A DNA stretch of 64,000 bases from Paenibacillus camerounensis. Lineage in GTDB: Bacteria; Bacillota; Bacilli; Paenibacillales; Paenibacillaceae. Below the pieces are notes generated by a model. That model worked only from the letters and a program-made list of their open reading frames with translations, did no database searches and was not told the DNA's origin. Positions 45,021 to 53,010 of the stretch are shown in pieces. A program made the translations under genes and the position numbers. How positions within the stretch are numbered: position 1 is the stretch's first letter; each line of letters opens with the position of its first letter. The stretch covers positions 124,001-188,000 of the forward strand of contig NZ_CCDG010000011.1 in NCBI RefSeq assembly GCF_000723885.1. The letters are read 5' to 3'.

Positions 45021-45785
45021 GTGCTGTTTGAAGAAGAAAGAAAAGTAAGCATTGTTCAGTTTGTAGACCAGCATACAAGGGCATCGGTGCAGGAGCTAAG
45101 CCAGCAGCTGGGTGTTTCCGAATCGACGGTCCGCCGGGATTTGAAGGAGCTGGAGGAAGCGAGGCTGCTGAAGCGGACGCACGGCGGGGCTGTATCGCTG
45201 CAGAGCGTCAATTTCGAGGCCGCTTTTCCGGATAAGGAAGACCGCTTTATGGACGAGAAGCTGCGGATTGCCGCCAAGGCAGTCGAGCTGATCCAGGAAG
45301 GCGATGCCATTCTGCTTGACGGAGGAACCACAACGCTGCAGATAGCCAGAGCACTTAAGAGCTTCTCGAATCTCAAGGTGATAACCAACTCGATTATGGC
45401 TTTGAATGAGCTGAGGGATTGCCGGAATATCGAAGTCTCGATCACTGGCGGAATGCTCCGCCCGGATACGATGGCTTTTGTGGGGCCGATGACAGAACGC
45501 TCACTGGAGATGGTACGGGTGGATAAAGCTTTTCTCGGGACGAACGGGCTTGATCTGACGGAGGGCATCACCACTCCTAATATGCTGGAGGCTGCCACGA
45601 AACGCAAAATGATTACTGTTGCCAAGCAGTCTATACTGCTGGCTGACCATAGCAAGATCGGCCAGGTTTCTTTCTGTAAGGTAGCAGATCTGCGGGAGAT
45701 TGATCACTGTATTCTGGACTCGGCAGTGCCCGGCAGTTTTACACGGGGGCTTGAAGCTTTAGATGTCAGCTTCACAATCGTGTAA
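45021..45785 (+). CDS. fruR: DeoR family repressor of the fructose operon
   Basis: 254 residues. The DeoR helix-turn-helix SVQELSQQLGVSESTVRRDL lies near residues 22-41. The sugar-phosphate sensor domain follows, with DGGTTTLQIARAL and ITGGMLRPDTMAFVGP. GTG 45021 (MLFEEERKVSIV) is used because GGGAG lies upstream and the N-terminus then matches the family. Being first in the fruR-fruK-fruA operon, it should respond to fructose 1-phosphate. Confidence 0.92.
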   Translation: MLFEEERKVSIVQFVDQHTRASVQELSQQLGVSESTVRRDLKELEEARLLKRTHGGAVSLQSVNFEAAFPDKEDRFMDEKLRIAAKAVELIQEGDAILLDGGTTTLQIARALKSFSNLKVITNSIMALNELRDCRNIEVSITGGMLRPDTMAFVGPMTERSLEMVRVDKAFLGTNGLDLTEGITTPNMLEAATKRKMITVAKQSILLADHSKIGQVSFCKVADLREIDHCILDSAVPGSFTRGLEALDVSFTIV

Positions 45786-45815
45786 GCAAGTAAACCACAA
45801 TAATGAGGGATGAAC

Positions 45816-46727
45816 ATGATTTACACCGTCACACTTAATCCTTCCATTGACTATATCGTGGAAGTGGAAGATATGAAGCTCGGCAGCCTGAACCGCATGA
45901 CCCGTGACCTGAAGCTGCCGGGAGGCAAGGGAATCAATGTATCGCGTGTCCTGAACCAGCTGGGAGTAAGCAACACGGCAACAGGATTTCTGGGCGGCTT
46001 CACCGGCCGGTTCATTGAAGACTGGCTGCATGAGGAAGGCACCTCAAGCGACTTTGTTCCGGTCAGCGGGGATACGCGGATTAATATTAAGCTGAAGTCC
46101 GGAGAAGAAACCGAGATTAACGGAGCCGGACCGGATATTACCGCCGCTGAAGCCGATGTCCTGACAGACAAGCTGCGCAGTCTGCAGGCCGGGGACATTG
46201 TGGTGATGTCCGGGAGCATCCCGCCTTCCCTTGGAGCGGATTTCTATAACAGGCTGATTGAAGTTTGCAGACAGCAGGGTGCTGAGTTCGTCATTGATAC
46301 TACCGGTCAGGCGCTGCAGCAGGCGCTTCAATACGCACCGCTGCTGGTCAAGCCGAACCATCATGAGCTTGCCGAGCTGTTCGGGGTTACTATCAGCACC
46401 AGAGAAGAGGTTATTACGTACGGACGTAAGCTGCTGGAAGCCGGAGCACAGCATGTGCTGGTCTCCATGGCCGGAGACGGCGCGCTGCTGATTACGGAGC
46501 AGGGCGTGTACAGTGCGAATGCGCCGTCGGGACAGGTGCGGAATTCAGTAGGCGCAGGGGATTCGATGATCGCGGGATTTGTAGGCACCTTGTCCATGGA
46601 GGGTGATCTGCTTGAAGCCTTCCGTACAGGCGTTGCCTCCGGCAGTGCAACAGCATTCTCCGATGATTTGGCAGACGGCGGCTTTATCGCCCGGCTGCGC
46701 CCCCAGATCGAGATTACACAGCTGTAG
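45816..46727 (+). CDS. fruK: 1-phosphofructokinase
   Basis: 303 residues of the PfkB family. The start MIYTVTLNPSIDYIVEVEDM, the GGKGINVSRVLNQLGV signature at about residues 37-52 and the C-terminal catalytic motif VGAGDSMIAGF with the base Asp are all present. It phosphorylates fructose 1-phosphate to fructose 1,6-bisphosphate. ATG 45816 is used because GAGGGA lies 5 bases upstream. It is 30 bp behind fruR. Confidence 0.95.
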   Translation: MIYTVTLNPSIDYIVEVEDMKLGSLNRMTRDLKLPGGKGINVSRVLNQLGVSNTATGFLGGFTGRFIEDWLHEEGTSSDFVPVSGDTRINIKLKSGEETEINGAGPDITAAEADVLTDKLRSLQAGDIVVMSGSIPPSLGADFYNRLIEVCRQQGAEFVIDTTGQALQQALQYAPLLVKPNHHELAELFGVTISTREEVITYGRKLLEAGAQHVLVSMAGDGALLITEQGVYSANAPSGQVRNSVGAGDSMIAGFVGTLSMEGDLLEAFRTGVASGSATAFSDDLADGGFIARLRPQIEITQL

Positions 46728-46765
46728 GCAATTGGTATTAACAGGAACATAGGGAGCTGATAAAC

Positions 46766-48691
46766 ATGAGAATTACAGATTTGATGATAAAAGAAGCAAT
46801 GATCATGAATCTGCAGGCAACTACAAAAGAGGCGGCAATTGATGAACTGATTGCCAGCCTGGCGGCCAGCGGACGGATTAATGACAAGGTGCTGTTCAAA
46901 GAAAAGATTCTGGCGCGTGAAGCCCAGTCCAGCACCGGGATCGGCGGCGGAATTGCCATGCCGCATGCCAAGACCTCTGCAGTTAATGAAGCTACTGTAG
47001 TATTCGCCAAGAGTCGCGCAGGTGTAGAGTACGAATCACTGGACGATGAGCCGGCCAAGCTGTTCTTTATGATTGCCGCACCGGAGGGTGCCGGGAATAT
47101 GCACATGCGCACCCTGGCAGCATTGTCCCGCTTGCTCATTGAAAGCGAATTCATCGAGGCGCTCATGCAGGCCTCCACACCTGATGAGGTTGCTGCATTG
47201 TTTGATGCCAAGCAGGCGGAGCAGGATGCCAAGGCAGAAGCAGATAAGGCTGCTCCTGCAGTTAAGCCGGCGCCTGAGAAGCTGATCGTTGGAAATCCGG
47301 AATCCTCCGGTTTTGTTGTAGCTGTTACAGCTTGTCCTACAGGAATTGCCCACACCTTCATGGCCGAAGATGCATTGAAGAAAAAGGCGCTGGAGATGGG
47401 TGTTAATATCCGCGTTGAGACCAACGGCTCGGAAGGCGCGCAGAATGTGCTTACCGAAGATGAGATCCGCCGGGCCAGCGGTGTTATTGTGGCGGCCGAC
47501 AAAAATGTTGAAATGGCCCGCTTCGCCGGCAAGCCGGTGCTGCAAAGACCGGTAAGTGACGGTATCCGTAAGCCTGAAGAACTGATCAGCAAAGCACTTA
47601 AGGGCGATGCCCCGATCTACCAGGACGGCGGACGCAGCACGGGCAGCGAAGCTGCTCCGGCTAAATCGGGCAGCGTGGGAAGCAAAATCTACAAAGATCT
47701 GATGAACGGTATTTCGCACATGCTTCCGTTCGTAGTCGGCGGCGGTATCCTGCTTGCCATTTCCTTCCTGATCGAGCAGGTTGCCGGCGTCGATAACCCG
47801 CTGGTGAAGCTGCTGCAGACGATCGGCGGCGGCGATGGTGCCTTCCACTTCCTGATTCCGATCCTCGCCGGATTTATCGCGATGAGCATAGGTGACCGGC
47901 CGGCACTGATGCCGGGTATGGTCGGCGGCATCATGGCCCTGAATTCCAACGCCGGCTTCCTCGGCGGTCTGGCTGCCGGTTTCCTGGCCGGTTATGTCAT
48001 CATCGGCCTGCGTAAAGCCTTTGCCGGCCTGCCGCGCACGCTTGACGGACTGAAGCCGATTCTGCTCTACCCGGTCTTTGGCCTGCTGATCACCGGAACT
48101 GTAGCATACTATATATTCGATCCGGTCTTTGGCTCCATTAATACAGCAATGATTGATGCCCTTAACAGATTGGGCACCGGCAATATGGTTCTTCTGGGTA
48201 CTGTTCTTGGCGGAATGATGGCTATTGATATGGGCGGCCCGTTCAACAAAGCGGCTTATACCTTTGCAATCGGCGTATTCACCTCCAGCGGCAACGTGAA
48301 CGGCCTGATGATGGCTGCGGTAATGGCCGGCGGCATGGTGCCTCCGCTGGCAATCGCGCTGGCGACAACATTGTTCAAGAACAAGTTCACCGAAACCGAA
48401 CGCAAATCCGGGCTGACGAATTATGTACTTGGCCTGTCGTTTATTACTGAAGGTGCAATTCCGTTTGCGGCAGCCGATCCGCTGCGTGTGCTGACTACCT
48501 GCATCATCGGTTCTGCTGTTGCCGGCGGACTGACACAGCTCTGGCACATTAACGTGCCTGCACCGCACGGAGGAATTTTCGTTGCCTTTCTTTCCAGCAA
48601 CGCGCTCCTGTTCCTGCTGGCTGTGGTGATCGGTGCCGTAATTTCCGGCCTGACGCTGGGACTGTGGAAGAAGCCGCTGCAGACCAAATAA
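46766..48691 (+). CDS. fruA: Fructose PTS enzyme IIABC
   Basis: 641 residues in the order IIA-IIB-IIC. The IIA active His is H67 in GIAMPHAKTSA. A linker of about 25 residues rich in Ala, Lys and Asp follows. The IIB active Cys is C190 in VVAVTACPTGIAHTFMAE. IIC covers roughly residues 300-640 with eight or more membrane segments. It imports fructose as fructose 1-phosphate, using phosphate from HPr. It is 38 bp behind fruK. Confidence 0.96.
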   Translation: MRITDLMIKEAMIMNLQATTKEAAIDELIASLAASGRINDKVLFKEKILAREAQSSTGIGGGIAMPHAKTSAVNEATVVFAKSRAGVEYESLDDEPAKLFFMIAAPEGAGNMHMRTLAALSRLLIESEFIEALMQASTPDEVAALFDAKQAEQDAKAEADKAAPAVKPAPEKLIVGNPESSGFVVAVTACPTGIAHTFMAEDALKKKALEMGVNIRVETNGSEGAQNVLTEDEIRRASGVIVAADKNVEMARFAGKPVLQRPVSDGIRKPEELISKALKGDAPIYQDGGRSTGSEAAPAKSGSVGSKIYKDLMNGISHMLPFVVGGGILLAISFLIEQVAGVDNPLVKLLQTIGGGDGAFHFLIPILAGFIAMSIGDRPALMPGMVGGIMALNSNAGFLGGLAAGFLAGYVIIGLRKAFAGLPRTLDGLKPILLYPVFGLLITGTVAYYIFDPVFGSINTAMIDALNRLGTGNMVLLGTVLGGMMAIDMGGPFNKAAYTFAIGVFTSSGNVNGLMMAAVMAGGMVPPLAIALATTLFKNKFTETERKSGLTNYVLGLSFITEGAIPFAAADPLRVLTTCIIGSAVAGGLTQLWHINVPAPHGGIFVAFLSSNALLFLLAVVIGAVISGLTLGLWKKPLQTK

Positions 48692-48796
48692 TAGCTTCTA
48701 AAACGGTACGTTTTAAATAAAGAAGGGGCTGTCCCAAAAGTAGTTTTTCTACGAGTAAAGACATACTCTTCACCTTTTCAGAACTGCAAAAAAGTC

Positions 48797-48839
48797 AAAG
48801 AGCAGCCATTCTCCCGTCACTGGAGAATGGCTGCTCTTT
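48797..48839. terminator. Long hairpin, probable terminator of the fructose operon
   Basis: An 18-bp perfect stem, AAAGAGCAGCCATTCTCC with GGAGAATGGCTGCTCTTT, is followed by GTTTTT. It lies inside the IS remnant, so the fructose operon seems to use the terminator of the mobile element. Confidence 0.85.
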
Positions 48840-49021
48840 GTTTTTGGTCATTTGCAGCTTGCTTCAGTAGATTGTGAGCAAGCGAAAGCCATCCGACCTG
48901 GGGCGTCACTTTCTCCATGCCGCGAAGCAGAAATCGTCGGAAGCCCCCGGTTGTTCTTCAGTTGTCCAAATACACTTTCCGGTACTGTCATTCGGCGTAC
49001 AGACAAAGCATAGCCTTCCTC
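48817..49021 (-). pseudogene. C-terminal transposase fragment with frameshift
   Basis: On the minus strand the frames read RRMTVPESVFGQLKNNRG and, after one extra G, FRRFLLRGMEK and GWLSLAHNLLK, the usual end of DDE transposases of the IS1182 group. Everything before EEGYALSV is missing. Both deletion and frameshift make it non-functional. Confidence 0.7.
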
Positions 49022-49449
49022 ACATGGTATATTAAATGTACAAAGAAACTCCTCCTATGAGTTGAAATGGTTGGGTGGTACCTCCATTTAATCAAAGAGT
49101 GGTTTCTTTTTTTAGGTTTTTTAAAGATTGAGGATGCGTTTTCCGCTTAAACAGTGGAGTGGACGGACTGATTGTGGAAAAGCGGCAGCGGTCGCCTTGG
49201 TCTCCGGATTTTCACCGCTAAGGGGAATGAAAAAAATCTGGAGAGCACAGCGATTGGAACAACGGTCTGTTCACGGAGCGTCCAGTCAAAAAGCCTAAGT
49301 AGATCCTACGTAAAAAATAGCGCTGTCCCCAGCAGCATTTCATGGCTTTTGGGACAGCCGCTTTTTTGGTTTCAATTCCGCTGCAATTTGAAGGTGTAAT
49401 TCTGTATAATTAATAATATATATAAACAGAAGTTAAAGGAGAGAGCGAA

Positions 49450-49950
49450 ATGATTCTGCACAGAGGGGAAGTCTTGTTCCGTCAGGGAGACAGCTGCGAT
49501 TATCTATACAAGGTCAAGAGCGGGCTGTTCAAAGTAACAAGACTGCATGAAAACGGGAATATGGTATTGTTTAACCTGCTGTATCCCGGTGAGACCGTTC
49601 CCCATCATTCCCTCATTTCGCCAAAGGAGGCGCATGGAACGGCTGTTGCCATGATAAAAAGTGAAATTGAGGTCGTTCCGGCTGCGGAGTGGTACCGGGA
49701 GCTGCGCGAGAATCCGGACAAAGTGATGGAGATTGCGCTGCTGCTTCAGGAGAAGGTCCGGTTCATGCAGACACGGCTGGATCACCTTACCGTCGGCTCA
49801 CCGGCTGAACGGATGGAGCTGCTTAACCGCTGGATGAAGGATTACGCTTACGGTGCACAGCTTACAGATTTGCTGACCCAGGAGGAAATCGGACAATTGA
49901 TCGGTGTCCGGCGCGAAACGGTCAATCGTCTGCTGCGGAATCAGGGCTGA
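49450..49950 (+). CDS. Crp/Fnr family regulator, short form
   Basis: 166 residues, about 50-60 shorter than most Crp/Fnr proteins. The cyclic-nucleotide-like domain starts directly at HRGEVLFRQGDSCDYLYKVK, so the first strands are missing or replaced. The C-terminal helix-turn-helix is LTQEEIGQLIGVRRETVNRL. Fnr-type cysteines are absent. AAGGAGAG precedes ATG 49450, which supports this start. The effector is unknown. Confidence 0.85.
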   Translation: MILHRGEVLFRQGDSCDYLYKVKSGLFKVTRLHENGNMVLFNLLYPGETVPHHSLISPKEAHGTAVAMIKSEIEVVPAAEWYRELRENPDKVMEIALLLQEKVRFMQTRLDHLTVGSPAERMELLNRWMKDYAYGAQLTDLLTQEEIGQLIGVRRETVNRLLRNQG

Positions 49951-50015
49951 ATGCAGATTTTACATGAATGAAGCGTAAAATTTACATGATTCGTGATGTT
50001 TTTACTGGAAACCTG

Positions 50016-50044
50016 TTTAGAGACAGCCTGCCGCGTGGTATAAT
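50016..50044 (+). promoter_or_regulatory. Extended -10 promoter of the YitT leader
   Basis: TTTAGA (50016-50021) is 17 bp from TATAAT (50039-50044), and TG at 50036-50037 makes an extended -10 box. Transcription would start near 50051, giving a leader of about 255 nt. Confidence 0.7.
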
Positions 50045-50085
50045 CTATTCAGAAGTTATCAAATTAAAGAAAGGATCAGGATACC

Positions 50086-50151
50086 ATGTGTCCCCGAAGG
50101 ACGAATCCCCAAAGGACGATTTGGAAACGTTATGATCTGTCTTATACTTAG
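50086..50151 (+). CDS. Leader ORF 1 (21 aa)
   Basis: ATG 50086 is preceded by AAAGGA at 10 bases and AGGA at 4 bases. The basic peptide begins MCPRRTNPQRTIW and ends LSYT. Its stop lies directly before a stem that hides the next ribosome site, so its translation could control the next ORF. Whether it is translated is unproven. Confidence 0.45.
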   Translation: MCPRRTNPQRTIWKRYDLSYT

Positions 50152-50219
50152 CTTCCCTGTCGAAGGTGCGAAACGTTGTAATTGACGAAGCCGCCTCTCA
50201 CTAGGGAAGGGAGTATTGT

Positions 50220-50276
50220 ATGCGAAGGAAAAGCTCCTCTGGCATGCCCCCCCGTAGAGGCTTAAGCGACGTCTGA
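50220..50276 (+). CDS. Leader ORF 2 (18 aa)
   Basis: ATG 50220 follows AAGGGAG at 6 bases, a near-ideal site. The peptide MRRKSSSGMPPRRGLSDV contains a Pro-Pro-Arg-Arg stretch of the kind that slows ribosomes. The codons overlap the switching sequence CTCCTCT. Whether it is translated is unproven. Confidence 0.5.
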   Translation: MRRKSSSGMPPRRGLSDV

Positions 50277-50305
50277 GCCGCCAACTACGATAAGGGGAGA
50301 CCTGT

Positions 50306-50977
50306 ATGAGGAATCACAACAACGGCATGAAGCTGCCGTTACGACTCACCGTTATTTTGTCCGGAACTTTGCTGTTAGCCTTTACTTATTATCACATTAA
50401 TTATCAGAATCATTTGACCGAGGGCGGGTTCGTCGGCCTGGCATTGCTCGGCAAATACGTACTAGGCATTTCACCATCGATATCCACTCTACTATTAGAC
50501 ATTCCAGTACTTATAATCGCAATCATGTTCAAAGGAAAATCGTTCGTAATGAACACCGTCATTTCAGTAATAGCCTTTACACTGTTCTACGGGCTGATGG
50601 AACGCTATTCCGGATGGGTGATCGACTTGCAGGATAATCTGCCGCTTGCGGCATTGTTATCCGGCGTACTGACAGGTCTTGGAGCGGGAATGATCCTTCG
50701 CGGCGGTGGTGCAAGCGGCGGTGACGATATTTTATCGCTGCTGATCAGTGAATGGAAGGGAATTAAGGTAGGTACCGTCTTTATCCTTATGGATGTTATT
50801 GTGCTGGCATTGTCTCTTATATATATGCCGCTCAAAGAGACGCTGTACACTGTAATGGCCGTAGTAGTAGCCGGCTATGTTATTACCTTGACCACAACAC
50901 TTGGCAAACCGAAGCTGAACAAAGTACCGAAGCTTCAGCCGCAGCTGAGTAAGCCGCAGGATAGTACAGTAGCGTGA
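50306..50977 (+). CDS. YitT family (DUF161) membrane protein
   Basis: 223 residues with about five or six membrane segments. The motif GAGMILRGGGASGGDDILSL near the middle is diagnostic of the family. The C-terminal DUF2179 domain found in many relatives is absent; instead there is a Lys/Pro/Gln-rich tail. AAGGGGAG precedes ATG 50306. The biochemical role is unknown in this family. The long leader suggests its expression is tightly controlled at translation. Confidence 0.88.
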   Translation: MRNHNNGMKLPLRLTVILSGTLLLAFTYYHINYQNHLTEGGFVGLALLGKYVLGISPSISTLLLDIPVLIIAIMFKGKSFVMNTVISVIAFTLFYGLMERYSGWVIDLQDNLPLAALLSGVLTGLGAGMILRGGGASGGDDILSLLISEWKGIKVGTVFILMDVIVLALSLIYMPLKETLYTVMAVVVAGYVITLTTTLGKPKLNKVPKLQPQLSKPQDSTVA

Positions 50978-50990
50978 TTAGCGCAAAGTT

Positions 50991-51058
50991 AACCCCGTAC
51001 CGCGGGGTTCAAGATCAAAGGCCAGGCTGGATGCATACATGCATCTGTCCTGGCCTTT
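50991..51058. terminator. Two hairpins after the YitT gene
   Basis: AACCCCG/CGGGGTT (50991-51009) is followed by AAAGGCCAGG/CCTGGCCTTT (51017-51058), then TATTTATT. The second looks like a full intrinsic terminator. Confidence 0.8.
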
Positions 51059-51182
51059 ATTTATTGTATCTTGAAGATTGAAACCGCTGCTGCGGGCAGA
51101 GCGTATATACCTCATTCGATACATCATGGAAGCGCAGAGACGCGAATACATATGCATTATTAACCTTTGGGAGGCTGCAGGA

Positions 51183-51977
51183 ATGAGTGCACACGAAATT
51201 GATTATGTGATTATGGGCGAAGAAATCCAGTGTGTGGAGGTACAGCTTGATCCAGGTGAGAGCGTAGTTGCCGAAGCCGGAAGCTTTATGATGATGGACC
51301 CTGAAATAACGATGGAGACGATTTTTGGTGACGGCTCCGGCTCCCGGCAGGGCAGCGGGCTGATGGGCAAGCTTATGGGCGCAGGCAAGCGGGTGCTGAC
51401 CGGCGAGAGCCTGTTTATGACAGTATTTACACACAGCGGGCATTACGGCCGGAAGAATGTTACCTTCGCTGCCCCTTATCCGGGTAAAATCATTCCGCTT
51501 GATCTGCAGCAGTACTCAGGTAAGGTAATCTGCCAGAAGGATTCATTCCTGTGCGCGGCCAAGGGCGTATCGGTAGGCATTGAATTTCAGCGCAAGCTGG
51601 GCGTAGGTTTTTTTGGCGGGGAAGGCTTCATTATGCAAAAGCTGGAGGGAGACGGCCTTGCCTTTGTCCATTCCGGCGGTCATGTGCTGGAGCGGACGCT
51701 GCAGCCGGGAGAGACAATCAAGCTGGATACAGGCTGTCTTGTAGCGATGACCTCTTCTGTGGATTACAACATTGAATTTGTAAAAGGAGTCAAAACCGCG
51801 CTGTTTGGCGGCGAGGGCCTGTTCTTTGCAACCCTGCGCGGACCGGGTAAGGTCTGGGTGCAGTCGCTGCCGTTCAGCCGGATGGCTGACCGTATCCTGT
51901 CGGCAGCAGGCGGCTCCGGCCGCAAGGAGGAAGGCAGTATTCTTGGCGGCCTGGGCAATCTGCTGGACGGCAGATAG
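51183..51977 (+). CDS. AIM24/TIGR00266 family protein
   Basis: 264 residues. The protein starts [20 protein letters not shown] and has the repeated beta-strand pattern of the family ([18 protein letters not shown], later [20 protein letters not shown]). The Gly-rich segment [20 protein letters not shown] is typical. Proteins of this fold form trimeric beta-prisms of unknown role. ATG 51183 follows GGGAGG; a longer frame to 51078 covers the terminator region. Confidence 0.85.
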   Translation: MSAHEIDYVIMGEEIQCVEVQLDPGESVVAEAGSFMMMDPEITMETIFGDGSGSRQGSGLMGKLMGAGKRVLTGESLFMTVFTHSGHYGRKNVTFAAPYPGKIIPLDLQQYSGKVICQKDSFLCAAKGVSVGIEFQRKLGVGFFGGEGFIMQKLEGDGLAFVHSGGHVLERTLQPGETIKLDTGCLVAMTSSVDYNIEFVKGVKTALFGGEGLFFATLRGPGKVWVQSLPFSRMADRILSAAGGSGRKEEGSILGGLGNLLDGR

Positions 51978-52019
51978 ACTCTAGACAGACGTATCATCAG
52001 CAGCAGGGAGTATTAACCG

Positions 52020-52057
52020 AACAGCCGCACTGCCGGATAACCGGGAGGGCGGCTGTT
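52020..52057. terminator. Terminator after the AIM24 gene
   Basis: AACAGCCGC (52020-52028) pairs with GCGGCTGTT (52049-52057), with an inner CCGG/CCGG step, followed by TGTTG. Confidence 0.6.
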
Positions 52058-52071
52058 TGTTGTGCGCAGCC

Positions 52072-52215
52072 TTATTTTACCGGGGAATGTCCGGTTTTAA
52101 CGGCAGCGATCAGCAGAAACATCGGACGGTGGACCCCCTGCCAGGCGGGATTCTGCTCCAGCATCTCCGGTGACAGGTATGCCGGTAACGGAGCCGGCCC
52201 CCTGCTCACGCGCAT
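52072..52215 (-). pseudogene. C-terminal fragment resembling a methyltransferase
   Basis: A minus frame reads PAPLPAYLSPEMLEQNPAWQ and then GVHRPMFLLIAAVKTGHSPVK before a TAA. This looks like the end of a class I methyltransferase, but nothing of the catalytic part is found upstream and there is no ribosome site. A decayed gene fragment is the simplest reading. Confidence 0.4.
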
Positions 52216-52311
52216 ACCGAGTATATCTCATATTTGACTAGCCCGCAGGGACTGTATATATTATGGGCAAACCCTCATGCTATACGCCTGGGATGCGACC
52301 GGAGGACTCTT

Positions 52312-53010
52312 ATGTTCAGAATATTCATTATTGAAGATGATCAGGGGCTCGTTGCCCTGCTGCAGAATTACTTACATAAATTCGGCTACGAAACCCGGGC
52401 CGCGCAGGATTTTGAAGCGGTCAAAACTGAATTCGAGCAGTATGCACCGCACCTGGTGCTGCTGGACGTCAATTTGCCCAAGTTCGACGGGTACTACTGG
52501 TGCCGCCAGATCCGGGGAATCTCCACTTGTCCGGTACTGTTCATCTCTGCCCGCGACGGAAAGATGGATCAGGTCATGGCGCTGGAGAACGGGGCGGATG
52601 ATTATATCACGAAGCCGTTTGACTATGAAATTGCTTTTGCCAAAATCAAAAGCCATCTCCGCCGGGCATACGGCTCCTATGCTGCAGGCGGGAATGAGCG
52701 CGGCCTGAGTGTGTCCGGGCTGACGCTTGATGCCGAGCGGCTTGTCCTGTCACGCGGCAGCGCCAGAATTGAGCTCAGCCATACCGAAGCCAAAATTCTC
52801 GATGAGCTGATGCGAAAAGCCGGTACTCTCGTTACGCGCGACCGGCTGCTGGAGAAAATCTGGGACGACCAGGCCTTTGTCGACGATAATACCCTGAATG
52901 TCTATGTTACCCGGGTACGGAAAAAGCTGGCGGTTCTGGACATCCAGGATGGTCTGCAAACCGTGCGCGGCCAGGGCTACCGCTTATCCGGGGACTGGGG
53001 GGAACTGTAG
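52312..53010 (+). CDS. bceR: Bce-type OmpR family response regulator
   Basis: 232 residues. The receiver domain MFRIFIIEDDQGLVALLQNY carries the acceptor Asp in LVLLDVNLPKFDGYYWC, and the winged-helix DNA-binding domain ends NVYVTRVRKKLAVL. ATG 52312 is used because GGAGG lies upstream. The next gene is a BceS-like kinase, so this is the regulator for the envelope module. A TTACA-N4-TGTAA site is found before the ABC transporter at 56372. The gene symbol is by analogy. Confidence 0.88.
   Translation: MFRIFIIEDDQGLVALLQNYLHKFGYETRAAQDFEAVKTEFEQYAPHLVLLDVNLPKFDGYYWCRQIRGISTCPVLFISARDGKMDQVMALENGADDYITKPFDYEIAFAKIKSHLRRAYGSYAAGGNERGLSVSGLTLDAERLVLSRGSARIELSHTEAKILDELMRKAGTLVTRDRLLEKIWDDQAFVDDNTLNVYVTRVRKKLAVLDIQDGLQTVRGQGYRLSGDWGEL

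Larger units (their letters stand above)
48725..49361. mobile_element. Decayed IS element, IS1182-like
   Basis: GGCTGTCCCAAAAG at 48727-48740 is matched by the inverted copy CTTTTGGGACAGCC at 49346-49359. Between them lie the C-terminal part of a transposase on the minus strand and about 200 bp (49125-49330) with no coding sense that may be another intergenic repeat. The element is only 637 bp and cannot move by itself. Confidence 0.65.
50051..50305 (+). promoter_or_regulatory. Structured leader with two small ORFs before the YitT gene
   Basis: This leader does not match any riboswitch I know. CTTCCCT (50152-50158), directly after the stop of the first small ORF, can pair with AGGGAAG (50203-50209), which overlaps the ribosome site of the second. 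CTCCTCT (50234-50240), inside the second ORF, can pair either with AGAGG (50256-50260) or with AGGGGAG (50293-50299), the ribosome site of the YitT gene. There is no T-run, so control of translation rather than termination is implied. Confidence 0.6.

Noticed and set aside
47036..48568. A 510-aa minus-strand ORF opposite fruA
   Set aside because: Composition is not protein-like, and fruA is certain.
49074..49120. GGGTGGTACC resembling the T-box core
   Set aside because: The following CG and the other T-box elements are missing, and it lies within the IS remnant with no aminoacyl-tRNA gene downstream.
50051..50305. M-box, lysine, yybP-ykoY or c-di-AMP riboswitch
   Set aside because: The leader lacks their conserved cores as I remember them; only a cmscan would be decisive.
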